Below, piece after piece: positions 8,244-18,458 of a stretch of 32,920 nt of DNA; within the stretch, counting starts at the first letter, position 1; every line of letters begins with the position of its first letter. The stretch comes from Byssothecium circinans (Eukaryota; Ascomycota; Dothideomycetes; Pleosporales; Massarinaceae). Both the position numbers and the translations under genes were made by a program. The stretch spans positions 1,767,316 to 1,800,235 of the forward strand of contig ML976978.1 of NCBI GenBank assembly GCA_010015675.1, in the 5' to 3' direction. The notes below the pieces were generated by a model. The model was not told the origin of the DNA and did not search any database. It was given only the letters and a program-made list of their open reading frames with translations.

Positions 8244-11167
8244 TAGATTGAATTGATTATCTAGATTGCTTATTTTGTAAGATGTATGAGGTTTTTAGAG
8301 TTGCAGGAGGACTTACATAGAGTGAGTTTTTTGGTGTTGAGTTTTTCTAGCAGGGGTTATCCTAACTCGTATTAGCTCTTACTTCTACCTCTTATCTCCG
8401 TGCGCGCACATTCTGCCCTACTCGGCGTCGCCTTTCCTCCTATACAGACGCTTTTTTTTTATGTTTTGAGTTGCCCATGATGACCAAACGCTCACGAGCA
8501 TCCACCTCTACCGCTGCCGCCAGCAAACGTACGCGTCTATCTGATCTCTCATCTCAACGTCTATCTCAGCGCGCATCGTCACCTTAAGAAGCCCTGGCTG
8601 CTGCGAGCCAGGCCACCGCGCCTATATAAACGTTCGAGTTGGAGTTATTAGAGTCACAACCCGAGGAGGCGATCGTCAGGCCTGCTGAGGGCAGCGAGCT
8701 TGGTACAGTAGCTACGACTAAAGCTGGAGGTAGTGATAGCGATAGAGGTGGAGATAGAGATAATAATAATAATGCTACCCACAAGGACAACTTTGATGGC
8801 ATTAATTGGGCGCGTTTAAAGAGGTTTATAAAACTTCTTAAGACATAGAAGCGCTCTCTAAGCTAGATTTTTCAACATGGTTATCATGTTATTAAGCGCA
8901 ACAACCTAAGTAAAGTATAGTTTGTATGTAAGTACTGTTATACTTATAAGATTGTTAACAGCGGCACCTTTAACGTTTCAAGAGCTACTTCAGCTGCTGC
9001 CTTCCATCTTAGGCAGCTAAAAAGAGGTCATTTACACTTAAAGGATGGCCTAAAACAACGCTAACTTAGCGGGCAGCTCTCTCTACGGCAGGTGATAGAG
9101 GGTGGGATGAGCGTCTCTCAAGAGGTAGCTAATATAATGGGAAACTTCAACTAACACGGGTTTTAACAAGCTACAATCCTGTGCCTACTTGATAATAACT
9201 TACTAATGGAGCTACTTTTAAGACCCTCCTTTTGTAAGATGATTAGTTTTGCCAACCTAGAGGCAGAGGCGGCACTGTGGGTGAGTCCTTAAAGCGTAGC
9301 AACGTACGTAATGCGTCTTTTCCGCTATATATAGCCCTAAGTTGTTAGAGCTTTGTCTAAGGCTGTAAGCAAAATACACGTAAGCTTTGACGGCTAGATA
9401 ACAAAGGGTGGTAAACGCGGCTTCTTTAGGGTTATTACTTACTTTGCTAACGCCTCTAGAGTAATACGAGACCTGCCTATCACTCTACCGCAGCTCGCAG
9501 GCGCCCATACTGGTGACGCGATCGCTAAGATAATCATCAAGATACTTACAGACTATCATATTACTTGCGATAATATAGGTTACTTCGTACTTGACAACGC
9601 TACCAACAACAACTCTGCGGTTACAGCCCTCGCTCGCGTTTATAAGTTTGAACCTACCCATCGACGCCTCCGCTGCGCTGCCCACACGCTCAACCTCATT
9701 GGCCAGGCGATCATCTCTGGCGGCGACAAAGACGCCTACGACAACGTGCTAGAGGAGCTTAATACAGAGGAGGTCTACATACAAGAGTGGCGCAAACAAG
9801 GCCCTCTAGGGGTGCTTACTAACGTCATTAACCACATTAAAACGCCACAATAGTACGAGCTTTTTTAAGACTTTTAGAAAGCCGCTAACGCTGAGTTACC
9901 TACTAGGGAGCGTCTTAAGGTACTCAAACTAGTCAAGCCTATAGTCACTCGATGGAACTCCTACTACGCTGCTTTTTAACGCGCGATTGCCCTCTAGGCT
10001 GCCTACAACTCCTACATTAAGCACTGGATCAACCGTATAACTCTAGAAAATTAGCGCGTGGTGAAGTACAACAACTAGCTCCACAATGCTCCAAGCTAGA
10101 TGAGGTTAATAGGGCTTACCTCTGCCGACTAGACAGTAGTTGCTGAGTACCAGGACTGCTTAGAGCCGCTTAAGCTTGCTACCGAGAGGCTAGAGGGACG
10201 CGGTAAAACAGGCAAATTTGGTGCTATTTATAAGGTTTTGCCTATATTTGAATACGTACTCGCCGCGCTCAAAGCGCGCGTACGCCCATACGAGCAAGTT
10301 GACTTCAACCCAGCTGACGCGCCCGAAGATCATCTCAAAATCAACCTCAACTCTGCCTGGAGTAAGGCAAACAAGTACTACAACAAGCTCGACGAGTCGC
10401 CACTCTATTACGCTGCTACCTGCCTCTATCCTTACTATAAGCACTACTGCGATAACGCCTAGGCTGATCACCCTGAGTGGCTTACGAAAGCCAACGCCTA
10501 GTTTCAGTAACTCTGGCAAACGTACAAACCTCAGCGCACGCGCCCTCTATGTCGTACAACTACAACAGCAATTTCAAGTGGGATAGATGACGTAATTGGC
10601 GCGTTCCTACGCCGAAATAATAGGGCAGCTGAGATCGCTCACGACGACGAGTTTGAGCGCTGGAAGGTTCAAGAACCTGCGTGGAGTAACGAGCAGTATA
10701 CAGGCAGTGGCAACCCAGTCACGTATTGGATTGAATTGCGCTCAAAATACCCGTGTTTAAGCCAGTTTGCGATCGATATATTGACTGTCCCAGCATCGAG
10801 TTGCGATTGCGAGCGACTCTTCAGCGAGCTTGGCGACCTACTCGAGCCCAAACGACGCGCAATTGGCGCTGAGCTACTCGCAGCTCTTCAGTTAATACGA
10901 TCATGGATAAGAGCTGGTTTCAAAACTCAACACGACAAGCGCGCCGAAGGCGAGGGCGAGGCTGAGGGCGAGGCTGAGGGCGGATGGGATGAGGATGATG
11001 ATGAGGATATTGTACGCGACTACAATATAGAGGAGTGGATTACCCACCCGCAATATTCGTATACAGGTCGATCCCTTGGCATAAAACAGTGTCAATCTGC
11101 CCAATTTGCAATCCATCTGCAATCCATCTGGCCCAAAACACCAACAATCAATCCTCAATTCAATCTG
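8244..11167 (+). mobile_element. hAT-superfamily DNA transposon, RIP-inactivated
   Basis: A 2.9-kb element contains one hAT transposase frame. Candidate 13-bp terminal inverted repeats are TAGATTGAATTGA (8244-8256) and TCAATTCAATCTG (11155-11167), differing at the first base. The expected 8-bp target duplication is not visible: the left flank is TATGAAAA and the right is CGCAGGCG. The right flank may have been altered by the adjoining Harbinger element, or the ends may be misplaced. Confidence 0.65.
8477..11041 (+). pseudogene. hAT transposase, broken by in-frame TAG/TAA codons
   Basis: hAT transposases cut and paste DNA using an RNase H-like DDE core. One frame runs without frameshift from the ATGs at 8477/8480 (MMTKRSRAS) for about 855 codons. 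The order is an acidic Ser/Asp/Asn-rich N-terminus, a BED-like zinc finger with CKYC at 8927-8938, the first catalytic Asp in VSFDG (9389), the second in VLDNATNN (9593), CAAHTLNLIG near 9680, and a C-terminal dimerisation region with VPASSCDCERLFSELGDLL at about 10787-10843. The internal stops I read are TAG or TAA at likely Gln/Trp codons, as RIP produces. A Glu/Gly-rich tail follows. The frame stays open beyond 11041, through the proposed terminal repeat, to 11242, so the natural stop is uncertain. Confidence 0.85.
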
Positions 11168-11185
11168 CGCAGGCGTTACAACCAA

Positions 11186-12415
11186 TCAATTCAATTCACG
11201 ACTCCAAGATTGATTAGACGGATTGTTGCGGAGTCTGCCTAGAATATCTGCAGCGGTTTCCTCTGCATTGATCCAGCCAGCATTAAGTGCCTCCACCGCG
11301 TCCGCCTCTATATCAGAGCCATGAGAATGAAGCCAGTTATGCAGAGCAACACAGGCATATACGATAAAAACCTGGGTCTTGATACTAAAGCCCTTCCTAG
11401 CCTTCTGGAGGATCTTGAACCTCCACTTCAAGATGCCGAACGCCCTCTCCACCACCATCCTGAGCGACGAATGGCGCTTGTTAAAGAGCTCCTTTGCATT
11501 CTCTGGATTCTTACCACTCCTGTCCCATTCGCTGAGGTGGTAGCGGGTCTTCTGGTACGGCACAAGCAGCAGGCCACCCATCGACGAGTAGCCGCCATCC
11601 GCGAGGAAGTAAGTCTCAGGAGCTGGTGCTTTGAAGCCTTGATTGATTGCACAACGCAGGACCCGAGCATCATGGGCAGAGCCTTCCCATCCTGCCAGAA
11701 CGAAGCGGAAGTTTGCTTTGAAATCCACGCAAGCAAAGACGTTCTGTGAGTAGTAGCCCTTCCTACTCCGCCATACAGCTAGTACTAGCTTTTTCTGACC
11801 CTCCTTCACAGCACGAAGCCCTATCGCGATAGGTATATGCGTGCCATCAACGGCTCCTCGGCATCCTTCGAAAAACGGCCACCGAGACCTTGACGAGCTG
11901 ATTTCATCGGCAACGACGTTCTCAACGGGTGTAACGACCCGCGGGTATATTTTCTTCCGTATAAAGCCCAAGACTTGGTGGAAGGCGCGTTTAATTGTAT
12001 GTAGGCTATGCTGGAAGAGCTCGCGGAGCACTCGGTACGACATATTGTTGCAGACGAGCGCTAGGAAGATACCAAGCTTCTCATCAGAGGTAACGATATG
12101 GGAGCCGGTGAGGCCCTCATTAATCAGAGTCTCGTGGAGCGCTTCAAACTGATCTTGATATAGGCTGGTAATATTATGGAGTCGCTCCCAGTGACCATCC
12201 CTCATCGATCTTATCCATTCGGAGCCGCGACCGTACTCCATACCCTCCACCCGACGGCCTGTTGGGATATACAGCACGTCATTAACATATTCGCGCATCA
12301 TTTGAGCGCGACGGCGTCGCTGGAGCTCAATAAACCATACTGTCAAGAGTAGGGGAAACGAATGCTGCACTCGACGTCGCTGGTGATTACGGCGGTGACG
12401 GTACGACGGAGCCAT
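11186..12415 (-). CDS. Intact PIF/Harbinger transposase
   Basis: This 409-residue DDE transposase (start MAPSYRHRRN) probably mobilises a Harbinger element. The DDE_4 core is complete: Asp190 in GAVDGTHIPI, Asp273 in FLADGGYSS and Glu323 in VERAFGILKWRF. SAHDARVL (about 246-253) and ACVALHNWLH are also family-typical. An Arg-rich N-terminus could contact DNA. The frame is open upstream to 12613, but the extra 66 codons pass through an inverted repeat and look non-coding, so I chose ATG 12415. It has no stops, no frameshift and no RIP bias, unlike every neighbouring transposon. The Myb/SANT-like second protein usual for this superfamily is absent from the window. Activity is possible but unproven. 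Confidence 0.92.
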   Translation of the reverse strand: MAPSYRHRRNHQRRRVQHSFPLLLTVWFIELQRRRRAQMMREYVNDVLYIPTGRRVEGMEYGRGSEWIRSMRDGHWERLHNITSLYQDQFEALHETLINEGLTGSHIVTSDEKLGIFLALVCNNMSYRVLRELFQHSLHTIKRAFHQVLGFIRKKIYPRVVTPVENVVADEISSSRSRWPFFEGCRGAVDGTHIPIAIGLRAVKEGQKKLVLAVWRSRKGYYSQNVFACVDFKANFRFVLAGWEGSAHDARVLRCAINQGFKAPAPETYFLADGGYSSMGGLLLVPYQKTRYHLSEWDRSGKNPENAKELFNKRHSSLRMVVERAFGILKWRFKILQKARKGFSIKTQVFIVYACVALHNWLHSHGSDIEADAVEALNAGWINAEETAADILGRLRNNPSNQSWSRELN

Positions 12416-12461
12416 AGTGGTGAGAAGTAGCTCAAAACAACACGATGATGAGACGAGATAG

Positions 12462-12522
12462 AATCTGCCAGCAGATTTTTTCCACCCCTCAAGGGCACCC
12501 GAAAAATTCTGCTGGCAGAATT
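12462..12522. repeat. Inverted repeat (hairpin) upstream of Harbinger transposase
   Basis: AATCTGCCAGCAGATTTTT and GAAAAATTCTGCTGGCAGAA are near-perfect inverted arms separated by about 20 bp. The core CTGGCAGA recurs twice more at about 12570 and 12590. It lies 47 bp upstream of the transposase ATG, where a subterminal transposase-binding region could sit. Confidence 0.7.
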
Positions 12523-12597
12523 GCCCAATTAGGCTTAAACTCGTCTGTGCGGAAGCCACATAAGCCACTCTGGCAGATTCTAAGGATCTGCTGGCAG

Positions 12598-12720
12598 ATA
12601 AAGTAAACAACACGCCATAAGATCCTTATTTTCTGAATCTGCTAGACTATAAAGTAAACAACGGCCTGATAGATCCTTATTTTCTTTCTACTGGCGCGGA
12701 AGTAAACAACGCCTAAATAA
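12598..12720. repeat. Tandem repeat, about 51-bp unit, 2.4 copies
   Basis: Units at 12598-12648 and 12649-12699 share ATAAAGTAAACAAC near the start and GATCCTTATTTTCT in the middle. A partial third unit (AAGTAAACAACGCC) ends at about 12713. It probably belongs to the outer end of the Harbinger element. Confidence 0.7.
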
Positions 12721-12722
12721 AT

Positions 12723-12989
12723 TGTACCACTCGCTTCGACGGCTTGATCGAGCAAGGCAAACGGTTGAAGCAATTAGAGGTGCTAGAGAAGACTATTGAT
12801 GAAATCGCTGATCGAACTATGACTGCTGTGCAGAAGCTTTCGTTTACTTGACGACGCTGCCGTGGAGACTTTCGAGAGAACCCTATTTCTTGGCGTGGGA
12901 ACGTCCCGGATACACACGGCCGAACAAGAACTTAGTCTGGTACAAATAAGATGGAAGGAATTGGACCAGTCAGGTACTTATCGGTTGCG
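12723..12989 (+). pseudogene. Fragment of an unidentified host gene, frameshifted
   Basis: A coding-like stretch reads TRFDGLIEQGKRLKQ... for 42 codons to a TGA at 12849. The sense continues in the next frame (DDAAVETFERTLFLGVG..., from 12850) for 46 codons and meets a consensus splice donor, GGTAAGT, at 12990. One extra base near 12848 explains the break. The composition, mixed charged and hydrophobic helix-like residues, differs from the adjoining transposons. The 5' part is absent, probably lost where the Harbinger element lies. No protein family is recognised. Confidence 0.4.
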
Positions 12990-13692
12990 GTAAGTTTTCA
13001 TTGCCGGCTGGGTGTTCACGCAGCTTGTCAAAGGCAGGAATACCTGCCGAAAAGCTTGTTACTCTAGCCTCTTTCTAAAGACTAACGTAAGCAATTTTTG
13101 CTACACACTGCGATATACCGGATGATGTTCTATAAACGGAAAAACTATGCCGTATTTAGTATTTGACCTGGCGAATCATTCACTTCGCAATCGTCAAAGT
13201 GGAGAGGTCACGGCGGCGGCCCCACAAACCGCGGCGCGCCCTAGGATCCCCATCCCTCGCTCGTACAAGCTCCACTGCATCTGCCTGCCTTAGCTCGGCT
13301 GCTAGTTCAGGGTCTACGAGGCGCCTACCGCCCCCAACTCAACACGAACGACAAACGAGTGCGATAAGCTTTCACAGTTCTTAACCCCACTTTTTAACAT
13401 GGAGGAATGACCTGGCCGAACAAGAAAATTCTATGCTATCACACACCTTCAACAAAGGAATTACAAACAATGACAACATTCAAAGACAAAGTACCTATAT
13501 CTGTTAATCAGACACAGATACGTCATCGTACTGTTGAATTCCTGAGCCTGTATCAAATTGAGATCGAGGATCGGAAAATACGATAGGATACAATAACAAA
13601 AGTCAGTCGCGAAGACTCCGGCCCGCATTGAAGCATGCGATCAACATCCTAGCCCACTCCCATAAATCTTGACTGGAGCAAAGGGATCTGAT
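12990..13692. other. No supported gene
   Basis: This is non-repetitive DNA of moderate GC. A candidate intron could follow the donor at 12990. A minus-strand stretch at about 13195-13340 is open and charged-residue rich (for example VDPELAAELRQADAVELV), but no start, splice sites or family can be assigned. The plus-strand open frame over the same bases is Ser/Arg-rich and unconvincing. Confidence 0.5.
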
Positions 13693-14371
13693 TTAGCTAG
13701 CGCCATCGGCTGGCTTCTGCGTCGGAGCGGCATTCCTGAGCATGATGGGTGTGAGGGTGCTGTCCTCGTCAACACTGCCCCAACCCAAGCTCCAGACGTT
13801 CTCGACATCCGTCTTCTTTGCATTCCACGAAGCTTCCATATGGTCTCCGACACTAAGCAAAGCGAATTTACCATAGAACCTGAATCCAGATGTAGCGATG
13901 TCGGAGCTAGAGTTGACACTATCGACAAACCCAATTTCGCCAGTCCTGTTGGACACGAAGAAATTCTGGGAGGTCCAAGACACATTGCTTGCGGCAGTAG
14001 CGGTCCAGACACCATCAGAGCTTGCAGTCACTGAGCCAGGTCAGCCTAGTAGAATTGTGATGGCGTAGATAAGTACTTACAGTTGACTGCTGTCACCTCG
14101 GTAGCGGTGGTCAATGCCGAACTGTCCCCAGTATAGGCAAGTCCTTGGTACTGCGTCAGAGAGATTGCACGTTGCTAGCATTGCGCAAAGGTAGAGAAAA
14201 CGCACCATCAGCGTAGAAAATCTCGTAACCACCAATCTCGTCACCACCATAGGCGTAGAGCTTAAAGCTAGAGGAGGGTTGAGCCTGACGATTCCTAAGC
14301 CCAGCCACTGCAGCAAGTGAACCAGTAGCCAGAAGGCTAACAAGAGCAAGTTCTTTACGAAGGAACATCAT
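13693..14371 (-). CDS. Small secreted protein, uncharacterised fungal family
   Basis: Three exons (14371-14204, 14150-14081, 14030-13693) encode 191 residues. A signal peptide is evident (MMFLRKELALVSLLATGSLA, about residues 1-23). The mature part has SFKLYAYG, GLAYTGD and ATSGFRFYG segments and no cysteines, with several N-X-S/T sites. Intron 2 (50 bp) is a standard GTAAGT...CTGACC...CAG intron. Intron 1 (53 bp) works in frame only with a GC-AG donor after GAT GGT; the adjacent GT donor gives a frame that stops soon after exon 2. The layout resembles small secreted proteins I associate with plant-associated Dothideomycetes, but the function is unknown. It diverges from the laccase gene. Confidence 0.75.
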
Positions 14372-14450
14372 GAATTACTTGGTACAAAAGCTGTCAGAAC
14401 GATGGGATCAGGTAGGATGCAGAAAGATGGAAATTTTTGGGGGAGTTGTC

Positions 14451-14460
14451 TTTATATATC
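14451..14460 (-). promoter_or_regulatory. TATA box candidate for the secreted protein gene
   Basis: The minus strand reads GATATATAAA 80 bp upstream of the ATG, a plausible distance for a fungal core promoter. Confidence 0.5.
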
Positions 14461-15661
14461 AAAAAGATATCGACTCGTCACGAAGCAACCTGCACATTTT
14501 CAAGCTATAGAGTTTGGGAACAGCGCCAACACCCATGACATAGGCCGCGTAAGTCGGCGTGACGCCAAGCCAAACATCCGGATATGCCGGACATGCAGGC
14601 GTACCTGGCCCCATGCGTTGTCGGTTCGTCCTATCCCTTTTGAGCACGGACCGAATTCTGATGTCGTCCTTTGTAATCGATAATTCCCTATATGCCCCGC
14701 TTCCTAAGTAGGAAATCCCCGAAAGGATCCCTTCGCGCGACACAACCCCGGCTCATGCCTAGGGTTAGCAGTGTATTCTATTGGTCACATGCACAAAATA
14801 TCGGAATTAAGCCACGCTACGAATCCAGTATCCTGGATCGGCGAGCCAGAGCCCCGAGCCTTCCGCAAGTGTGCCATTTCCCTGGGACCAACATCGTACT
14901 ACGTGTACGGCACATCACGGAATCCTTACTAACTTTGGACAACCCATTTAACAGAAAATTTCAAGGTGCTACTGAATGCGAGATCCACACTTCGTAACCC
15001 ATGATTCTTCACGCATCTGTGGTCATGACCATGCTCGTCTGCAGTGCCGGGTTCTACGTTCGGGTTGGTCCGCGCAATGTTGCATTCGAGTGCCCTAAAC
15101 ACAAAGAAACCCACGTGTGGTAATTCGATGATCGTACATGATCGTACAAGACATGCGCTCTTGTTGAACAGTACCATTAATCCGATTCCTTACAATGGTC
15201 ACAGAATTAATGCTTATTTGTTGAAATGAGCAAGATTTTCGTATTGTTCAGGACTGAATGGTAACCAGTTTGGAGCGGTATGGGATCATTGATTTGCTAT
15301 CAAATCAACCTGCAAACGTCTAAAGAATCAACTAGGCAAAATTTGGCAACACCGATAGTTGGCGGCACAACAGAGGCGCCGAGTAAAAGGGTGCGGTCTT
15401 GCATTCAATGCCGCCATTCATCGCTAAGTAGTTCAAACTGGTGAAAGGACTATCCCCTTACCTTAGGTTGCCCCGTTACGGGTTGGTAGCTATTTTCCAA
15501 GAAGTCAGGAGCATGCAGCGATGAAAGAGGAAGGAGCACGATCTGCTGGCCTACACGAGGTGTAGGAATTATAATTACGATGGTAAGCAGGTCGCACGTG
15601 TACAGTCGTTCCCCTGCTGCAGCGGAATAAGTCCGTTACCCCGGACCCGGCGTGGACCATC
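14461..15661. other. Intergenic region, no gene seen
   Basis: Only short overlapping frames on both strands occur, with no start context, domains or paired splice signals. It is the left part of the divergent region between the secreted protein and laccase genes and is not RIP-mutated. Confidence 0.6.
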
Positions 15662-15902
15662 AGTGTGTCCATCAACCAAGTAAGTTACTTGCTTGACATC
15701 AGGACGCTAAGCGGTTGAGTGGGCCGGACCGGAACCTTAAGCACCGACGCGCGACTCTAGCCAGTCACCGGTTGAGCCAGTCGGTCCAGATGTCTCTGGA
15801 CGGACCAGCTAAAGCAGCTAGTCCATGAACTAGTCCACAACTGGTCCAACTGCTTGGCGCCCTGATGTCGAGCAAGTAACTTACTTGGTTGATGGACACA
15901 CT
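15662..15902. mobile_element. MITE-like element with about 58-bp terminal inverted repeats
   Basis: The ends begin AGTGTGTCCATCAACCAAGT and its inverted counterpart, with only a few mismatches over about 58 bp (15662-15719 against 15845-15902). The 241-bp length, no coding capacity and long inverted repeats fit a miniature inverted-repeat transposable element. The interior holds further short inverted motifs (GGTCCA/TGGACC). No clean target duplication is seen. GGCGTGG occurs near both ends (15649-15655, 15904-15910) but not symmetrically. The transcript could fold into one long hairpin. Confidence 0.75.
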
Positions 15903-16125
15903 AGGCGTGGTTCGCATGACATATTCACCACTGGTACGCTAAGTCATCCTAATCTAATGAAACGCACACCCTTTACTATGCGAGCTAACACCAGGAAACG
16001 TAGGTTTCCTTCTAATCTTAATCCCCTAGCTCGGGATACATGCGCTACGCGACATCACGGTCCGAATCACACCCGAGCGCTATCGTACATGGCATCCCTG
16101 GCACAACCGGTCAAGTGTGAAATTT

Positions 16126-16188
16126 AGACGCAGAAGATGCACGCTAAGACTCTGTCCCTATTCAGTGCATCTTCGCCCTGACGCGTCT
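16126..16188. repeat. Interrupted inverted repeat in the laccase upstream region
   Basis: GAAGATGCAC (16133-16142) pairs with GTGCATCTTC (16165-16174), and outer AGACGC (16126-16131) pairs with GCGTCT (16183-16188). It lies about 450 bp before the laccase start. A regulatory or hairpin role is only a possibility. Confidence 0.5.
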
Positions 16189-16635
16189 GACTCGGATTCA
16201 GTAAACGGCAGTTAGCACGTAGTATTTAGCAGTCTTAGGATTCATTGAAAATTGCCTAACGTGGAACGGTAGCCACGGCGAAGATACACAATCGACCTAG
16301 TATACTTTCAGGAGTGCGTCGTCAGGCCATCCAGGAGACAAGAAGCAAGTTTCTAATCTCCTCGCTTCCTTCTTGATCTCATGCATACTTACGCGTCAAT
16401 GAAAGGACGGTCTCGTGCTGGAATTGTCTGCATGATGAAATGTGGAATGGCTCAAGGGGCAAGGCTCAGGCTGGCCTTCGGAACACTTCAAAAGACGCGG
16501 TGAGCATCACAATACAATCATCATCGGTGAGTTCAATCTCTTCGCCGGCATTGACTGCTCTTCAGACATTCTTTTCATAGTCAAGCACTTCAGTCTTAGT
16601 TTTATCCCTTTTCAAGACACCAGTCCGTCATCAAG

Positions 16636-18458
16636 ATGCTCCTGATGTTGACACGCGCGCTTCCTGCGTTGGCCACGCTATTGATGGCCAATGCAGCTGC
16701 GGCTGCGGTCATTGGAAGCATGCCTCACAAGAGAGCTGCCTGCGCTGGTAACACAGCGGACGACCGTGGCAGTTGGTGCGATTACTCGATCGACACCAAC
16801 TGGTACGACGAGGTCCCTGACACCGGAGTCACACGCGAGTACTGGCTAGAACTTTCCGAGATTGAAGTCTCTCCAGACGGCTTCACTCGAACGGGCATGA
16901 CAGTGAACGGCACCATTCCAGGACCGACTATCGAGGCTGACTGGGGAGACGAACTGGTCATCCATGTGATCAACAATCTCAGCATCAACGGAACATCCAT
17001 CCACTGGCACGGGCTTCGACAGAATTACACTAACGCCAATGATGGTGTTGTATCAGTCACACAATGCGCTCAAGCACCTGGAGATGCCTTTACCTATCGC
17101 ATGCGAGCTACCCAGTACGGTACTACTTGGTACCACTCCCATTTCTCGCTCCAAGCCTGGGATGGAGTTTTCGGCAGCATTGTCATCAATGGTCCGGCTA
17201 CCGCTAACTACGATGTGGACGCCGGGCCAATCATTATTGCTGACTGGTTCCACGAGTCGGTCTATTCGCTGGCCCAGCAGGCTGCTACTGGAGGACCACC
17301 AACCCCCGAGAACGGTCTTATCAACGGTACCAATGTATTCGGTGATGATGGTGCCGACAACCAGACAGGTTCGCGCTTCGAGCTCGATTTCGTGCCTGGG
17401 ACTTCTTACCGCCTGCGCCTGATCAACGTTGCCATCGATAGCTTCTGGAAGTTCATGATCGACAACCACACTCTGACCGTTATTGCAATCGATCTTGTCC
17501 CAATCGTACCTTTTACGACGGACGTTGTGAGCATCGGTATCGGTAAGTAGAAGATCAATTCTATTCGACACTTTCAATATACTAACAGCATACCTAACAG
17601 CTCAACGAGTCGATATAATCGTTAATGCAGACCAGAGTGACGTTGCTAGTGACTTCTGGTTGCGCTTCATTCCTCAGTCCGCATGCTCTGCTAACGACAT
17701 GGCCGACAACATCAGAGGCATTGTCCACTATAGTGGTTCTACTGGGACCCCGACCACAAGCCAGTATGACTTCGTCGATGACTGTCTTGACTTCGACATA
17801 AGCCTCCTTGTCCCACATGTTGCTCTTGATGTGCCAGAGGCTCATTTCTATGAGGAGAAGGAAGAAGTCGGTCTCTCCTTTGCTTCCGATGGCACCATCA
17901 AGTGGACGATTAATGATTCTTCGCTCGAGGTGCAGTGGGGCGACCCTACCGTGCTGCAAATCCTCAACAACGACACCAATTTTGATGCATCACAGAACCT
18001 TATCCGACTTGACGAGGCCAACGAATGGGCGTACATCATCATCGAGACCACTCTCGGTGTTGCTCACCCGATCCACGTTCACGGTCACGACTTCTATCTT
18101 TTGGCCCAAGGTGACGGCCTCTACAGCACGGATACCCCACTCAAATTGATAAACCCCCCTCGCCGTGACGTCGCTATGCTTCCCGCTGGCGGCCATGTGG
18201 TCCTCGCATGGGTCACTGACAACCCAGGTGCTTGGCTCGTGCACTGCCACATTGGATGGCACACAGTGTAAGTAGGCTACCATCTTGCCTACCATCATTT
18301 ACTAATTATGACGCAGAAATGGCCTCGCGTTCCAATTTGCCGAGCGCATTAATGAGATTCCATCTGTTTTGGATGCCGATAGCATCCAGGGAACTTGTAG
18401 CAATTGGAATGCATTTGCGGACGGGAGAGGCATCGTGGTTGATGATTCGGGCGTATGA
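16636..18458 (+). CDS. Ascomycete laccase (secreted multicopper oxidase)
   Basis: Laccases oxidise phenols outside the cell and reduce oxygen to water. Three exons (16636-17542, 17601-18267, 18317-18458) encode 571 residues; introns are 58 and 49 bp, both GT-AG with CTAAC or similar branch sites. A signal peptide (about 1-24) and a Lys-Arg site (HKR) suggest Kex2-type processing. The four copper motifs are intact: HWHG (123-126), WYHSH (His167, His169), HPIHVH (458-463) and HCHIGWH (517-523), with T1 Cys518 and axial Leu528. The C-terminus DSGV matches the tail plug of ascomycete laccases. Several N-glycosylation sites occur. It is possibly involved in pigment, phenol or lignin-related chemistry; the substrate cannot be told. 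It is intact and shows no RIP. Confidence 0.95.

Noticed and set aside
10190..10586. Open frames on both strands (109 and 122 codons) in the hAT element
   Set aside because: They overlap the hAT transposase frame, which carries the recognisable domains.
11171..12713. AGGCGTT/AACGCCT as terminal inverted repeats of the Harbinger element
   Set aside because: Only 7 bp match, no 3-bp target duplication fits, and AACGCC belongs to the internal tandem repeat.
13163..13384. 73-codon Arg/Ser-rich open frame
   Set aside because: No domain, no supporting start or splice context; GC-rich composition explains it.
14459..15229. Several 60-100 codon open frames on both strands between the secreted protein and laccase genes
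   Set aside because: They overlap each other, lack domains and consistent starts, and sit in a divergent promoter region.
15649..15910. GGCGTGG as target-site duplication of the MITE-like element
   Set aside because: The two heptamers are at different distances from the inverted-repeat ends (6 bp and 1 bp).
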